This document shows positions 25,431-34,282 of a DNA stretch of 64,000 nt, in pieces; within the stretch, counting starts at the first letter, position 1, and the number at the start of each line of letters is the position of its first letter. Origin of the DNA: Alphaproteobacteria bacterium (GTDB lineage Bacteria; Myxococcota_A; UBA796; GCA-2862545); contig JACKER010000007.1 of assembly GCA_020632925.1 (NCBI GenBank), positions 930,001 to 994,000 on the forward strand, given 5' to 3'. The notes below the pieces were generated by a model. It was not told the origin of the DNA. It did not search any database and was given only the letters and a program-made list of their open reading frames with translations. A program made the translations under genes and the position numbers.

Positions 25431-25988
25431 GGACCCGCCGGACGCATGGCTGGGGTCGACACGGGAGTGGGCGATCGAGTGGGGCCTGCTGGGAGGTGCG
25501 CTGCCGCCCCTGGTGGCGTTGGTCGCGATCGGCGTCGGTACGCTGATGTTCCGTCGCCACCACCGTTGCGGTCCTGGGAGCTGGCGTTGTTGCTCGTGGC
25601 GTGTGGTGGTGCGGGCGGTCTGTTCGGGTTCGGCGCGGGGGCGCTCGGTCGGCGGGTGGTGGCGGTGCTCGATCGGTACGGGCGCGGGTGGGCGGGCCTC
25701 CTCGGTGTGCCGGTCGCGCTGGTGGGGTCCTGGACGGTCTTGTTGGGCATCTGGGGCGCGTTCGCAATCGTCCAGGGCCGCGTGATGTCGCTCGGTCGGT
25801 TCTGGTCGGCGTATGCGCCGCCCGTGTCCTTCGCCGCCACGGTGTTGCTGTTGCCGAGCGTCTGGGTCTGGGTGGCGATGCGGCGGCGCGGGGGGCGGGC
25901 GGCCGCGCGGATCGGGTTCGTCCTCGTCGTGGCGGCCTTCGTGGGCCCGATCGGGTTCCTCGGGGCGCTGGTGGGCCTGTCCCGCTGA
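25420..25988 (+). pseudogene. Small polytopic membrane protein, frameshifted near 25,565
   Basis: A frame starting at TTG 25420, overlapping the previous stop, encodes a soluble start and one membrane helix (GGALPPLVALVAIGVGTLMF). It then degenerates. From about 25,563 the next frame encodes four clear membrane helices (ELALLLVACGGAGGLFGFG, LLGVPVALVGSWTVLLGIW, VSFAATVLLLPSVWVWVAM, IGFVLVVAAFVGPIGFLGAL) up to the stop at 25988. Inserting one base (or removing two) joins them into a ~189-aa five-helix protein. The alternative start at ATG 25446 in the second frame gives a Gly/Arg-rich N-terminus that looks like out-of-frame DNA. Function is unknown. Confidence 0.6.
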
Positions 25989-25997
25989 GTGGGACGA

Positions 25998-26003
25998 TAG
26001 ACT
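25998..26003 (+). promoter_or_regulatory. TAGACT -10-like element before the island
   Basis: TAGACT occurs just after the broken membrane gene and ~60 bp before the drop in G+C. The same hexamer precedes the kinase gene at 41158. Here it leads only into a short frame that dies in the A-rich sequence at ~26,065, so it may be the promoter of a native gene cut off by the island. Confidence 0.3.
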
Positions 26004-26205
26004 CTCCCGGTGTGCGTTCCCGGTCGACGACATCGAGCTCACATGGCGCACCCGGTCCTGGCAAAAAATAGTTCTATAAAGATCTTGCGTAGCCCACATG
26101 GGGGGGGGTACACCCCTCTTGCCCGGGATGAGTTGCTCCCGGCGTCCAATTGCTCCGAGATGGAGCGGTGCGGACGACCGTGGGTTCCGTGGCGAGGAGG
26201 ACCAG

Positions 26206-26994
26206 ATGAACAGGATTTCGGGTGGCGGAGAGTTCCAGGACAGCGTTGTGTACACCACAGGGCGGCGATACACTTGGGTGACCGAGTGGCTCTTGTGCCA
26301 CGGAATCCCCTCGGCGGATGTGATGGTGAACATCCGGAACATCGTGAACAACTGGCAAGTGGAGCCTGTGTATCAGACGGCGCCCGTGCTGACGGAGTAC
26401 CCGGACAGCCCGACGGTCTTCACGTCCGTCAGCCCGCACTCGTCGGCCGGGTTCCACATGGACCGGGAGACCCTCGGGCTCACCACTAAGTACTGGATCC
26501 GCTTCGGGTACGCTGCGAGCAACAGCTCCGGCGTCTCCATCGGGACCGCGGACGTGGCAGCAACGGCCGCGTACGGTGTGTTCGGAAAGGAGGTCGGGCG
26601 CGGCAAGATCGTGATCAACCCCGGCATGATCTCCGGGACGGACACGAACTACTTCGAGATCGGCGGTTGGACGCCGACGGTCGACTTCAGCAAGATGATG
26701 GCGGCGCTCGTGGTCATGAACAACCTGTCGACGTACATGGAGGTGCAGCTGGTCTGCCGGACGGCGATGGACCCGCGCGCTCCGAACGCCTGGCAGGAGT
26801 GCGAGGGGGGCACGTGGGACACCCCGGCCTCGGGCACGTCCGTGCGGAACACGACCGCCCTGTCGGCGCCCGTCGGTGCGGCTTTCAGCACCAACCTCCT
26901 GGTGCAGTTCGGGCTCGCGGTGCGGAAGAAGTCCGGTGCGGGCGGCAACCCGATGGCCGACATCTACGTCGCCGTCTCCGCCAGCTACGCATAG
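26206..26994 (+). CDS. Unknown 262-aa protein of the low-G+C island
   Basis: I do not recognise this protein. GAGGAGG precedes ATG 26206. It has no clear signal peptide. The sequence is rich in Ser, Thr, Asn, Tyr and beta-branched residues with regular strand-like stretches (TKYWIRFGYAASNS, GKIVINPGMISGT, STYMEVQLVCRT, MADIYVAVSASYA). That suggests a beta-rich fold such as a shell, fibre or secreted protein. It is followed 9 bp later by the gene at 27004, itself with a good ribosome site. G+C is visibly lower than in the flanks, consistent with transfer. Confidence 0.7.
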   Translation: MNRISGGGEFQDSVVYTTGRRYTWVTEWLLCHGIPSADVMVNIRNIVNNWQVEPVYQTAPVLTEYPDSPTVFTSVSPHSSAGFHMDRETLGLTTKYWIRFGYAASNSSGVSIGTADVAATAAYGVFGKEVGRGKIVINPGMISGTDTNYFEIGGWTPTVDFSKMMAALVVMNNLSTYMEVQLVCRTAMDPRAPNAWQECEGGTWDTPASGTSVRNTTALSAPVGAAFSTNLLVQFGLAVRKKSGAGGNPMADIYVAVSASYA

Positions 26995-27003
26995 GAGGCA
27001 ACG

Positions 27004-28038
27004 GTGCCCGCGACCAACGACCATTGGCTTCACGATCTTCGCACGCAGTTCGGCGTCGTCAGCGTGCAGGACATGGAGATGGATCCAGACCATCTACGGG
27101 TCCTATTTAGCCAAACCGAACGAGGATTGGGGACCTTTCCCGAAGTAGTCAAGATCGAAAGTGATGGGTCGGTGAGTCACCCCTCCCCTCCTGGTCCAGG
27201 AGGAACAAATGTGGACGTTCAGATCGTCGATGCACGTGGGGTGATGGTGCCCGTGGGGCTGAACGCGTCAGTGCCCGAGTTTCCAAATGGTGCCGAGTGG
27301 GCACGGGCAACAGGCCAAGCAGTGCTGTACTTCAGCGCACTAACGGGCCCCCCTGGCCCCTTGGGTCGCTGGCCCAACATCGATATCCAGCGGGCCAGCT
27401 TCTCAGCTTCTACTGGAACGTGGACGTCGCGTGGCGCCATGCCGTTTTCGACCCCAAACACGGATCGCTATCTCTTTGCGGCATCGTATAGCCGCGCAGG
27501 CGTGCCACAAGAGGAATTGGACGATCGAATCGTCGTGTACGTTTCAACGCCACACGGCTTCGAATGGAACGGCCCAATCGGCAGCGATGTGTGCTGGGCT
27601 TGGGACCGAAACGGTGCAACCGCGGCGCAGCCGATCAATGACCAGGTGATTGGGAACGTTCCGATACAGTCGATCGACAACCCGCTCGCCTCACCCGTCC
27701 GTCCGATCCCTTCGACCTACTCGGCGTTCGTGGCGGAACATGTTCCAAACAGCACCGGAGGAACGGATCTGAATCTACTGTGGGTAGATTTCCGTGACCC
27801 TACGAGGTTCGGTGGTGTGGAGTCGAGGCAGACGATCCAGCGCTATCGCAACGTTAATGGACCTGGCATTGCCGGGGCGGACTCCATCACGCTGATGGGT
27901 CTCGGGGCTCGTAGATGGCCGCTGCGGGACAGTTTTGGACCGGCTGGCGACGGATACGCGTTCCTGCTGTATGCGTACTTCTGTGGCCCTGGGGGATGCT
28001 GTCCCCCGTGCCGGAGTAGACATCCGGCGGTGCGTTAA
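27004..28038 (+). pseudogene. 5' part of unknown gene split by an IS element
   Basis: GTG 27004 follows AGGAGG. Up to codon 331 (base 27996) the frame encodes a Pro/Asp-rich, beta-rich protein with no family I know and no obvious signal peptide (WDRNGATAAQPINDQVIG; LLWVDFRDPTRFGG). After YAYFCGPGG the frame enters the inserted element and stops at 28038. Removing 27977-29692 restores the frame exactly (1716 bp, a multiple of three) and joins it to 29713-30285. The original product would be about 521 aa. The truncated protein may still be made. Confidence 0.75.
27977..27996. repeat. Left copy of 20-bp direct repeat flanking the IS
   Basis: The sequence acttctgtggccctggggga occurs here and again, identically, at 29693-29712. 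The two copies bracket the insertion element and lie at the point where the host gene's reading frame is broken and resumes. It is best read as an unusually long target duplication. Confidence 0.85.
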
Positions 28039-28062
28039 TCCCCGCGGGTCGGTCTGGGGCAG

Positions 28063-28396
28063 GTGCACGTGAGCGAGCAGGACGAGGGCGTGGGTGGAGA
28101 CCGTCCGGAAGTGGACGGCGGGCAGCGCGGCCGTCCCGGACGTCGGAGCGTCGAGGACCGCCGGAGCGCAGTGCTGGAGCTCATCGGTGGGAAGGCGACG
28201 GTGGACCAGCTGGCGCGGCGACAAGGGGGTGATCCCCGAAACGGTGGAGGGCTGGCGGCAGGACGCGCTGGAGGGGCTGGAGGCGGCGCTGCGGCGAGGC
28301 ACCGGGCGCACGGGTCGGGAGCTCGAGCTCGAGAAGGAGAACCAAGGGAGCTACGCGGTGCGGTCACGGACCTGTCCATCGAGAAGGCGATTCTGA
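28063..28396 (+). pseudogene. Remnant of IS3-type OrfA (HTH)
   Basis: The start VEDRRSAVLELIGGKATVDQLARR is in one frame, PETVEGWRQDALEGLEAALRR continues in the next, and RGAVTDLSIEKAILKR returns to the first. Together they match the helix-turn-helix and leucine-rich helix of IS3-family OrfA. At least two frameshifts (about 28,225 and 28,345) prevent a full product. Confidence 0.75.
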
Positions 28397-28455
28397 AGCG
28401 GAGCTCGACAAGTGCCGCCCCTTCAGTGCCCGCGAGGTCGCGGCGATGAGACGAG

Positions 28456-29338
28456 ACCGACGCGGGCGTAGTGACCGTGGTGGGTCTGTGCAGGCTGCTC
28501 AACCACTGTCGCGTGCAGGGTGAGACGCGGCGCGGCGGCCGTCACGCGGAGGAGCGCAAGGCCGCGGCTCCACCGGCCGTCCGGACGGGGGGTGTCGGGG
28601 GCCGAGCTGCTGGTGGCCATCGGTGGCGGTGTTGAAGGACCACGCGAGCGGGGCCACCGGAAGGTCTGGGCGACGCTGAGGCGGCAGGGCACGCAGGGTG
28701 GGAACTGCAAGCGGGTCGCGGAAGTTGCGAAGGCCAACGGGGAGATGCAGGAGGCCAACGCCCCTCGGGCCGATGCTGTGCGGCCTCGCGGGCACGTTGT
28801 CGTGCCGGAGCCCAACCGCCGGTTCGCGTTCGACCTGACGACCGTGTGGACGCGCCGGGATGGGCTCGTGGCGGTGGTCCTGACGGTCGACCGGACGGGC
28901 GGGGCGTGCTCGACGTCGCCGCCACGAAGTCTCAGGAGTCCGGACCGGTGTTGGCGACCGTCGAGCTGCGCGCGCTGGAACGGGCCTTCGGCACCAGTCC
29001 GACCAGGTGCCCGAGGGGTGGAGCTGCGCTCGGACCACGGCCCGCAGTACACCGGCCAGGACGCTCCAGGACCTGGCCCTCCGCTGGAACCTCGTCCAGA
29101 CCTTCGCGCCCGCGTCGGGCGGCCCACCGGTAATGCCCTGGCCGAACGCACCATCCAGACGATGAAGATCGAGTGCCTCTGGCCGTCCGAGTTCGACGGC
29201 GTCGAGGACCAAAAGTCGCTCTGGAGGCGTGGCGCCTGTCGTTCAACGACGAGCGCCCCCACCAGGCCCTCGGCTGGAGGACGCCGTCCGAGTCGCGCTG
29301 CGAAGCTGGGGTTGTCCCCGACGAGGGCGGCCGCGTGA
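28456..29338 (+). pseudogene. Remnant of IS3-type OrfB (rve/DDE transposase)
   Basis: Pieces in alternating frames give GHRKVWATLRRQG, NRRFAFDLTTVWTRRDGLVA (first catalytic Asp), DVAATKSQESGPVLA, VELRSDHGPQYTGQDA (second Asp), PTGNALAERTIQTMK (catalytic Glu), then WRLSFNDERPHQALGWRTP. The DDE triad is still readable. Frameshifts near 28,900, 29,000 and 29,220-29,300 make the gene inactive. The remaining ~350 bp to the right end (29339-29692) hold no recognisable gene. Confidence 0.8.
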
Positions 29339-29692
29339 GCGGGCTGGCGCTCCCATCCGGGGTCGCAGAGCCCCCGCCGGAGGCATCCGTCCGCCCGTCA
29401 CCCACGCGCAGCGGGGACCGCAAGGGCGACGCGCAGGCCACCGAGCGGCCGGAGCCACCCGCAGACGCGCACAGGGTACCGACCGCAGGTCGGTGCGCGA
29501 GCACGGCGAGGATGGCGAGGACCGCGACGTGGCCGGAGCAGAGCCCGGCGGTACGTCCCGGCAGTGACGGGCGGGCGGAGGCCGACCAGCCGCCGACGCT
29601 CGGGGTGGGTGGCCGGATCAGCTACCAGGCGTTCGATGTGGGGTCGACCGATTCCCGCGGCGTCGAATGTCTTGCAGTCGGGGGGACACGGC

Positions 29693-29712
29693 ACTTCTGT
29701 GGCCCTGGGGGA
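29693..29712. repeat. Right copy of 20-bp direct repeat flanking the IS
   Basis: This is the identical second copy of the sequence at 27977-27996. In the frame of the host gene it encodes FCGPGG, the same residues as the left copy, after which the host protein continues. Confidence 0.85.
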
Positions 29713-30285
29713 CCGAACTTCCAACGTCGCGGTTGGTGCGATGCATTCTGGGTCTATTTCAACCAGCCCACCTTGGGTGGCGGTCTAACTGATCCGAGTC
29801 GCGTATTTGCGGTCGATCCAAACGCGCCTGTCAGGGTAACCAACGCGTGGAGACTCGTGCCCACTGAGCCGAGGACTGCCTTCGGATATCCATTCATCGT
29901 CGACGACGAGAATTACGAAACCGGGACATCTGATCCGATGGCGGTGTTTTCCTTTGGCGCCGTCGACAAGGCTGTAGATCCATTCGACAGCGGTGACGCT
30001 TTCTACAGTCAGCCGAATGAGCTCTATGCCATATCACTCACCGGCCCAGGCGTCGCCTCTTCGACTCACTTGCCGGATGACGTACCGCAAGAAATCACTC
30101 CGATGTACCAGGACCTGCTCAGCGAACCGCTGACCCGTGGTCCGGTGCGACACAATGACGCTGAGCCAATGACCATTCAAACACCGACGGGTCGACGAAC
30201 CTTCGTATACTATACTGTGCTGGATCAGCATTTGACGAGGCCGCTCAACCACTGGAGACTACGCAGTGCCGAGACGCTTCGCTAG
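29713..30285 (+). pseudogene. 3' part of unknown gene split by the IS
   Basis: The sequence resumes in the phase of the gene at 27004 with PNFQRRGWCDAFWVYFNQP. It runs 190 codons to the stop at 30285. Composition (lower G+C, many Asp, Pro and Tyr, strand-like pattern FGYPFIVDDENY) matches the 5' part and differs from the Arg/Pro-rich element just upstream. The stop overlaps the next gene's GTG start by 20 bp, so the original operon was coupled here. The fold is unknown. Confidence 0.7.
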
Positions 30286-31375
30286 CGCCGTCACGATCAC
30301 GTTCGCCGTGGTAGGGTGCCATCGCACGTCGAGCGGTGACGGAACGAGTGACGTGTCCCTTGATGACACGTTCACGGTGGATACGGGGGCAACGTCATAC
30401 GAGAGTAGCGTGCGCCATTCTGGAGAACCCGGGTCGACCGGAGGTGGTTCTTGCCTTCGTGCCCGCCAGGTGAGGGAACTGCAAGCGGGCACCTCCGTTG
30501 CGTTTGTGCTCTTACTGCCCGACGCTGACAACGGCTGGTTCGTGGATCCCATACTGGGCACGTATCAGCCGCTGGACGACGAGTTCATGGCCGATCTTCC
30601 AGCGGGTCGCGTTCTTCGATACACTCTGCTCGGGCGTCCTGGGCGCTGGATGGAGTTCCGCTACGACGCGGACGGGCGGCTGGTGGAGGAGACCTCGGAC
30701 AACGAGGGGCTGATTCGATGGACCTACGATGGCGACGGGTACCTGATGCGGTATGACTCAGACATCAACCGCCACCAGTCGGTCCGTGCGAGCGAGTTCG
30801 AATGGGACGCCGCGACCGGCCTGGCATCACAGGTGACATATTCGGTGGATGCTGTCCAGTTGTCGCGGGTGCGTTACACCGCCGACCGAGACGGCCGCTA
30901 CGCATCCAGCGTGACAACGCTGCTCCCGTCTGAGGATGATGTGCGCTGGGACCGGTTCGAGTACGATTCGGTGGACCGACTGACCAAATGGGGAATCAAT
31001 GAGCACTCATTCCTCTGGTTGTATCGAATTGCCTGGGATGGAGACAGGATCGTCCGTAGTGAGTCCATTGGGCAGGGGTCACGTGACTGTATTGAGTATG
31101 AGTACGACGACAACGGCCATATCCTGCGGCTACAGCAGGGGCCGGTATGTGGGTCGTCGGAATACCGACTTCTCTACTTGTTCGAGTACGATGACCGAGG
31201 CAACCAGACGAGGTGGGAGCTTTGGACGCCGTTGGGTGGACTCTCGGAATCGTGGACGATGGAGTTCGATGCCCAGGATCGCCCCTTGTTTCGGAGGCAC
31301 GAGCAAGGGACGTGGTGGGAGACGCTGACGACCACCTACGAAGAGGACGTCTCGTGCGATCCGCCGCCCCACTGA
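30266..31375 (+). CDS. YD/RHS-like repeat lipoprotein A
   Basis: From GTG 30266 the 369-aa product has a lipoprotein signal ending in AVVGC, then a Ser/Thr/Gly-rich spacer. The body contains repeated YD motifs of the RHS/YD type: FRYDADGRLVEE, WTYDGDGYLMRYD, FEYDSVDRLTKW, YEYDDNGHILRL, FEYDDRGNQTRW. In RHS proteins such repeats build a beta cocoon; here only a short series is present and no toxin tip follows. It ends EEDVSCDPPPH. It is paralogous to the next gene and overlaps it by 22 bp. A surface role is inferred. Confidence 0.8.
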   Translation: MPRRFASAVTITFAVVGCHRTSSGDGTSDVSLDDTFTVDTGATSYESSVRHSGEPGSTGGGSCLRARQVRELQAGTSVAFVLLLPDADNGWFVDPILGTYQPLDDEFMADLPAGRVLRYTLLGRPGRWMEFRYDADGRLVEETSDNEGLIRWTYDGDGYLMRYDSDINRHQSVRASEFEWDAATGLASQVTYSVDAVQLSRVRYTADRDGRYASSVTTLLPSEDDVRWDRFEYDSVDRLTKWGINEHSFLWLYRIAWDGDRIVRSESIGQGSRDCIEYEYDDNGHILRLQQGPVCGSSEYRLLYLFEYDDRGNQTRWELWTPLGGLSESWTMEFDAQDRPLFRRHEQGTWWETLTTTYEEDVSCDPPPH

Positions 31376-32466
31376 CGCTGGCGTCGGTGATGCTCGTGGG
31401 CTGCGGTACAGATCCGACGATACCACTCCACGTGGAACCGACCCACAGCGCCACGCACACCGGCGAAGACGCGAGCACGGGCGAAACGGGGTTCGGCCAC
31501 ACGGGGTCGACCTCAGGTTCGTGTGTGGTCGCAAGGCAGGAGGTCACGGTCGGCTCGGCCCCGCCTTCTGTGCGTTTCGTGTTGTATCTCCCCGACCGGG
31601 ACGATGGGTGGCCCACGGAGAGCGTCTACGTGCCCGTGTACCATCCGGCGGTCGCCCCGGATTCCTTGGAGATGCCGCCTGGACGCATCCTTCGCTACAC
31701 TATCGTCGACCGACCAGCAGATCTGGTGGTGGATTACGATCACGACGAGGTCGGGAGGCTGGTTGCGGCCCGCTCGCCCAGCACGGATCAGCGGTGGTCC
31801 TACGACGCCGCGGGACATCTGACGCTTTACGAGCGAGACGGCGGATCGACGACGGCGGAGTACACGTGGGACAGTGGGTCACGACTCGTGACGGAGATCG
31901 CGACCACGAATTCTGGTCGGCGGAGTTGGTTCTACAAGTACACGGCGAACGGGAAGGGCCAATATGCGACTCGGACGAAGGCGCCCAACCCCTCCCTGCC
32001 GGCGCAGGCGTTCGAACAGTACGAGCAGGATGCGCTCGGGCGCCTCACGAGGCATGTCACGGTCGACGAAGGCTATCAGTATCAGGTCGTCGACGAGTAC
32101 GAGTGGGACGCGCAAGACCGGGTGGTGGCGCTCACATCGACCTATCGTGATCCATTCTCGGGCGTGATCCAGGAGTGCGCGCTCTGGGTGTATGACGGGA
32201 GCCACCTCTCGACGGTGACGAGAGGGTGTGACCCGAACTCGCGAGAGGTCGAGACCTACACCTACGACGCTCGAGGGAACTGGGTGTATTGGGAGGACCG
32301 AATGCCGGACGGAACGGCCCGCGCAACCCACACGATGACCTACGACTCAGGTGGCCGCAGACTCAGCCGTCTGTCGGAGGTGGGAGCATCCTATGAGGGC
32401 GGGGTGAGCCGCCGCGAGGAGGTGACCACCACCTATATGGATGGGATGGATTGCGATCCTCCGTGA
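31354..32466 (+). CDS. YD/RHS-like repeat lipoprotein B
   Basis: GTG 31354 gives a 370-aa lipoprotein (lipobox LVGC) starting inside the end of lipoprotein A. The layout is the same: Thr/Ser/Gly spacer, SCVVARQEV near residue 50 (compare SCLRARQVR in A), PPGRILRYTIVDRPADL (compare PAGRVLRYTLLGRPGRW), then YD repeats (VDYDHDEVGRLVAA, WSYDAAGHLTLYE, YEQDALGRLTRH, YTYDARGNWVYW). It ends in MDCDPP. A and B clearly arose by tandem duplication, and part of a third copy follows. Confidence 0.8.
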   Translation: MRSAAPLTLASVMLVGCGTDPTIPLHVEPTHSATHTGEDASTGETGFGHTGSTSGSCVVARQEVTVGSAPPSVRFVLYLPDRDDGWPTESVYVPVYHPAVAPDSLEMPPGRILRYTIVDRPADLVVDYDHDEVGRLVAARSPSTDQRWSYDAAGHLTLYERDGGSTTAEYTWDSGSRLVTEIATTNSGRRSWFYKYTANGKGQYATRTKAPNPSLPAQAFEQYEQDALGRLTRHVTVDEGYQYQVVDEYEWDAQDRVVALTSTYRDPFSGVIQECALWVYDGSHLSTVTRGCDPNSREVETYTYDARGNWVYWEDRMPDGTARATHTMTYDSGGRRLSRLSEVGASYEGGVSRREEVTTTYMDGMDCDPP

Positions 32467-32727
32467 CGTCCAACGGCGACGGGTCGCCGAGCCGAGCCGG
32501 AGCGAGGCCGCCTCGTGCTGGACGAGGAGACGATCAACCACCGGGTGGGCTCGACTCGAACCACCTGGACGTATGACGATCAGGACCGCGTGCTGTCCCA
32601 GGCTCTCCAGTACACGGGCCCGGACAATGACCAGACGCCCCTCGTCGACGAGTACGAGTACGAGGACGGTGTCTCGTGTGGCAGGCCGTTCGTGATGGGT
32701 GATTGGCGGGATCCGGCGGTGCCGTGA
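32467..32727 (+). pseudogene. Remnant of a third YD-repeat lipoprotein
   Basis: In the frame directly after the stop of lipoprotein B, the DNA encodes RLVLDEETINHR, TTWTYDDQDRVLSQ and DEYEYEDGVSCG before a stop at 32727. These match the last third of the two lipoproteins (EFDAQDRPL and the terminal EEDVSC). The signal peptide and most of the repeats are missing. A GTG at 32515 could start a 70-aa fragment, but it has no ribosome site. It marks the right edge of the island. Confidence 0.65.
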
Positions 32728-32734
32728 GCGTCGC

Positions 32735-34222
32735 TCATCGGCGTCGGCGCAGGCCCCCCAACGCGAGCAACACACCCAGCAGCGACCCGGGGCCGGGGCC
32801 GGTCTGGCAGCGGCGACGCTCCGCCCGGTCGATCGCGTCCTGCTCCGCTTCGTCCTCGGCCGCGGGGGCGGGAGTCGGCGGCGTCGGGGTGACGCCGGGG
32901 ATGCCGTCGACGAGCACGCTGGCCAGCGCCATCGGGGCGGTCTTCGCGGCGGGTGCGGAGAGCCTCGACGGTGCGGCGGTCGTCTGCTCCCCGCCGTCGG
33001 GCGGGCCGCCCCAGCGACCGTGGGTCGCACTCTTGCAGGCGACCTCGCCCTCCCAGCGGTGGAGGATGACGTAGCGCCCCTGGAACTGGTTGCTCCCGCT
33101 GGGCGCGGCCCCCCGCTCGCTCAGCTCACCACTGGGGTCGGGCATGCCGCGACCGCCGATGACGGGCTCGGCGGCCTTGAACACGAGGTCCTCCTTCAGC
33201 CCGTCAGCGCCGTAGCGGTAGTGCAGGCGGGTGAGCGTGTATCCATAGGCATTTCCTCCGCCAGCGACGTCGCCACCGAGGGTGAGGATGTCGGACTCCT
33301 CGAGCGGCGGGGTGGGGCAGGGGTCGCAGGAGCCGGCGTCCCAGGCGTACTCGGTGACGACGGTGCCGGGGCGGGCGACCTCGGTGAACAGGGACTCGTA
33401 GAAGGAGCCGAAGTCCTTGCGGACGTCGTCGCGGACGCGGAGATTTGTGGGGATGAACGTGTTCTCGTAGTTGGCGACCTCGTAGCGCTGGTTCTTCGCC
33501 AGGATGTGGACGATGAGATCCTGCTGGCCCTGGCTGTTGAGGAGGCCGAGGCGGACGGGGAGCTGGAACTTCTCGTCGTCGTAGTGCATGCGGAGCGGCG
33601 AGAGCACGGCGCGGCCGTCGACGAACTGGACCTTCTCGGGGTTGACCCTGGCGACGAAGAACCTGGTCCCCGCCTCGACGTAGGGGCGCAGCACGGGCTC
33701 GGCCCCCTCGGGGATGTGGTACTTCTCCTGCTTGAGCCAGGTGTCCAGACCGCCGGAGTCCTTGGCGGAGAGCACGACCACCTCGTACTCGCCGACCTCG
33801 AACCGCGCCTCGACCTTCACACCGAGGTCGTCCATCGCTCCGTCCGCCCTCACGGCACTGAGGAGCATCCCCTCCTCCGCCCACTCCTCTTCGGGCGGGG
33901 GGACCCAGCAGGGGTCCTGCTCCCAGTACTCGACGAGCCGGGGCGCTGCGAGCCGGTCGACGTGCGCGAACACGTCCCTGGGCAGCGTGCGCACATTCTC
34001 CTTCTGCAGCACCTGGGGCACCGGGACGACCATGGCGAAAGCCTCGGGCGGACCCTGGTAGTTGTTCTGCATCGACAGCACGGTCTTCGTGCCGTCGCGC
34101 ATCAGGACGACCATGGTGGCGTCGTTGTAGAGCTGGGTGTCGGCGCCGGCGACGTAGAAGCCGCAGAAAGCGAGCGCCTGGGCGGGCGCGAGCGCCAACG
34201 CGAAGAGAAGGGGGAACCTCAT
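32735..34222 (-). CDS. DUF2330 protein, copy A, MYXO-CTERM-like tail
   Basis: The 495-aa protein has a signal peptide (PLLFALALAPAQALA) and begins FCGFYVAGADTQLYNDATMV, typical of DUF2330. It has many conserved aromatic blocks and a C-terminal Pro/Ala stretch. The tail reads CQTGPGPGSLLGVLLALGGLRRRR in two pieces: Cys, hydrophobic helix, Arg cluster. That is the MYXO-CTERM sorting layout, implying processing and surface or outer-membrane display. GGAGG precedes ATG 34222. Copy B (34665-36137) is nearly identical except for a patch around residues 105-135 and the linker before the tail. Biochemical function is unknown. Confidence 0.88.
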   Translation of the reverse strand: MRFPLLFALALAPAQALAFCGFYVAGADTQLYNDATMVVLMRDGTKTVLSMQNNYQGPPEAFAMVVPVPQVLQKENVRTLPRDVFAHVDRLAAPRLVEYWEQDPCWVPPPEEEWAEEGMLLSAVRADGAMDDLGVKVEARFEVGEYEVVVLSAKDSGGLDTWLKQEKYHIPEGAEPVLRPYVEAGTRFFVARVNPEKVQFVDGRAVLSPLRMHYDDEKFQLPVRLGLLNSQGQQDLIVHILAKNQRYEVANYENTFIPTNLRVRDDVRKDFGSFYESLFTEVARPGTVVTEYAWDAGSCDPCPTPPLEESDILTLGGDVAGGGNAYGYTLTRLHYRYGADGLKEDLVFKAAEPVIGGRGMPDPSGELSERGAAPSGSNQFQGRYVILHRWEGEVACKSATHGRWGGPPDGGEQTTAAPSRLSAPAAKTAPMALASVLVDGIPGVTPTPPTPAPAAEDEAEQDAIDRAERRRCQTGPGPGSLLGVLLALGGLRRRR

Positions 34223-34239
34223 GTCGTCCTCCGGGCGGC

Positions 34240-34245
34240 AGCATA
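34240..34245 (-). promoter_or_regulatory. TATGCT -10 element of DUF2330 copy A
   Basis: TATGCT on the minus strand lies 17 bp before ATG 34222, with GGAGG in between. The same hexamer at almost the same distance precedes copy B, so it was duplicated with the gene. No clear -35 is seen. Confidence 0.45.
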
Positions 34246-34282
34246 CGCTGATGCGCCGTGGATCGCGGCAGGGGAGGGAAGC

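Larger units (their letters stand above)
27997..29692 (+). mobile_element. Degenerate IS3-like insertion sequence
   Basis: The element carries remnants of a two-gene IS3-type transposase: an HTH OrfA and an rve/DDE OrfB. Both are broken by several frameshifts. Imperfect inverted ends begin TGTCCCCC at 28000 (left) and, on the other strand, at 29688 (right). They stay similar for about 40 bp (shared GACAT, CG.CG, GCG, AATC). A 20-bp direct repeat flanks it. IS3 relatives usually duplicate 3-5 bp, so the long repeat is odd. It should now be immobile by itself. Confidence 0.8.

Noticed and set aside
25446..25560. ATG 25446 as the natural start of the small membrane protein
   Set aside because: The resulting N-terminus is Gly/Arg-rich noise, whereas the frame from TTG 25420 encodes a proper membrane helix over the same bases.
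26095..26120. G8 run followed by TACACCCC as a regulatory hairpin near the island's left edge
   Set aside because: The stem is only four base pairs and lies in compositionally odd border DNA; nothing links it to a promoter or terminator.
27990..28007. GGGGGA-TGCTG-TCCCCC hairpin as an intrinsic terminator
   Set aside because: It is formed by the junction of the 20-bp flanking repeat and the IS terminal sequence, and no T-run follows.
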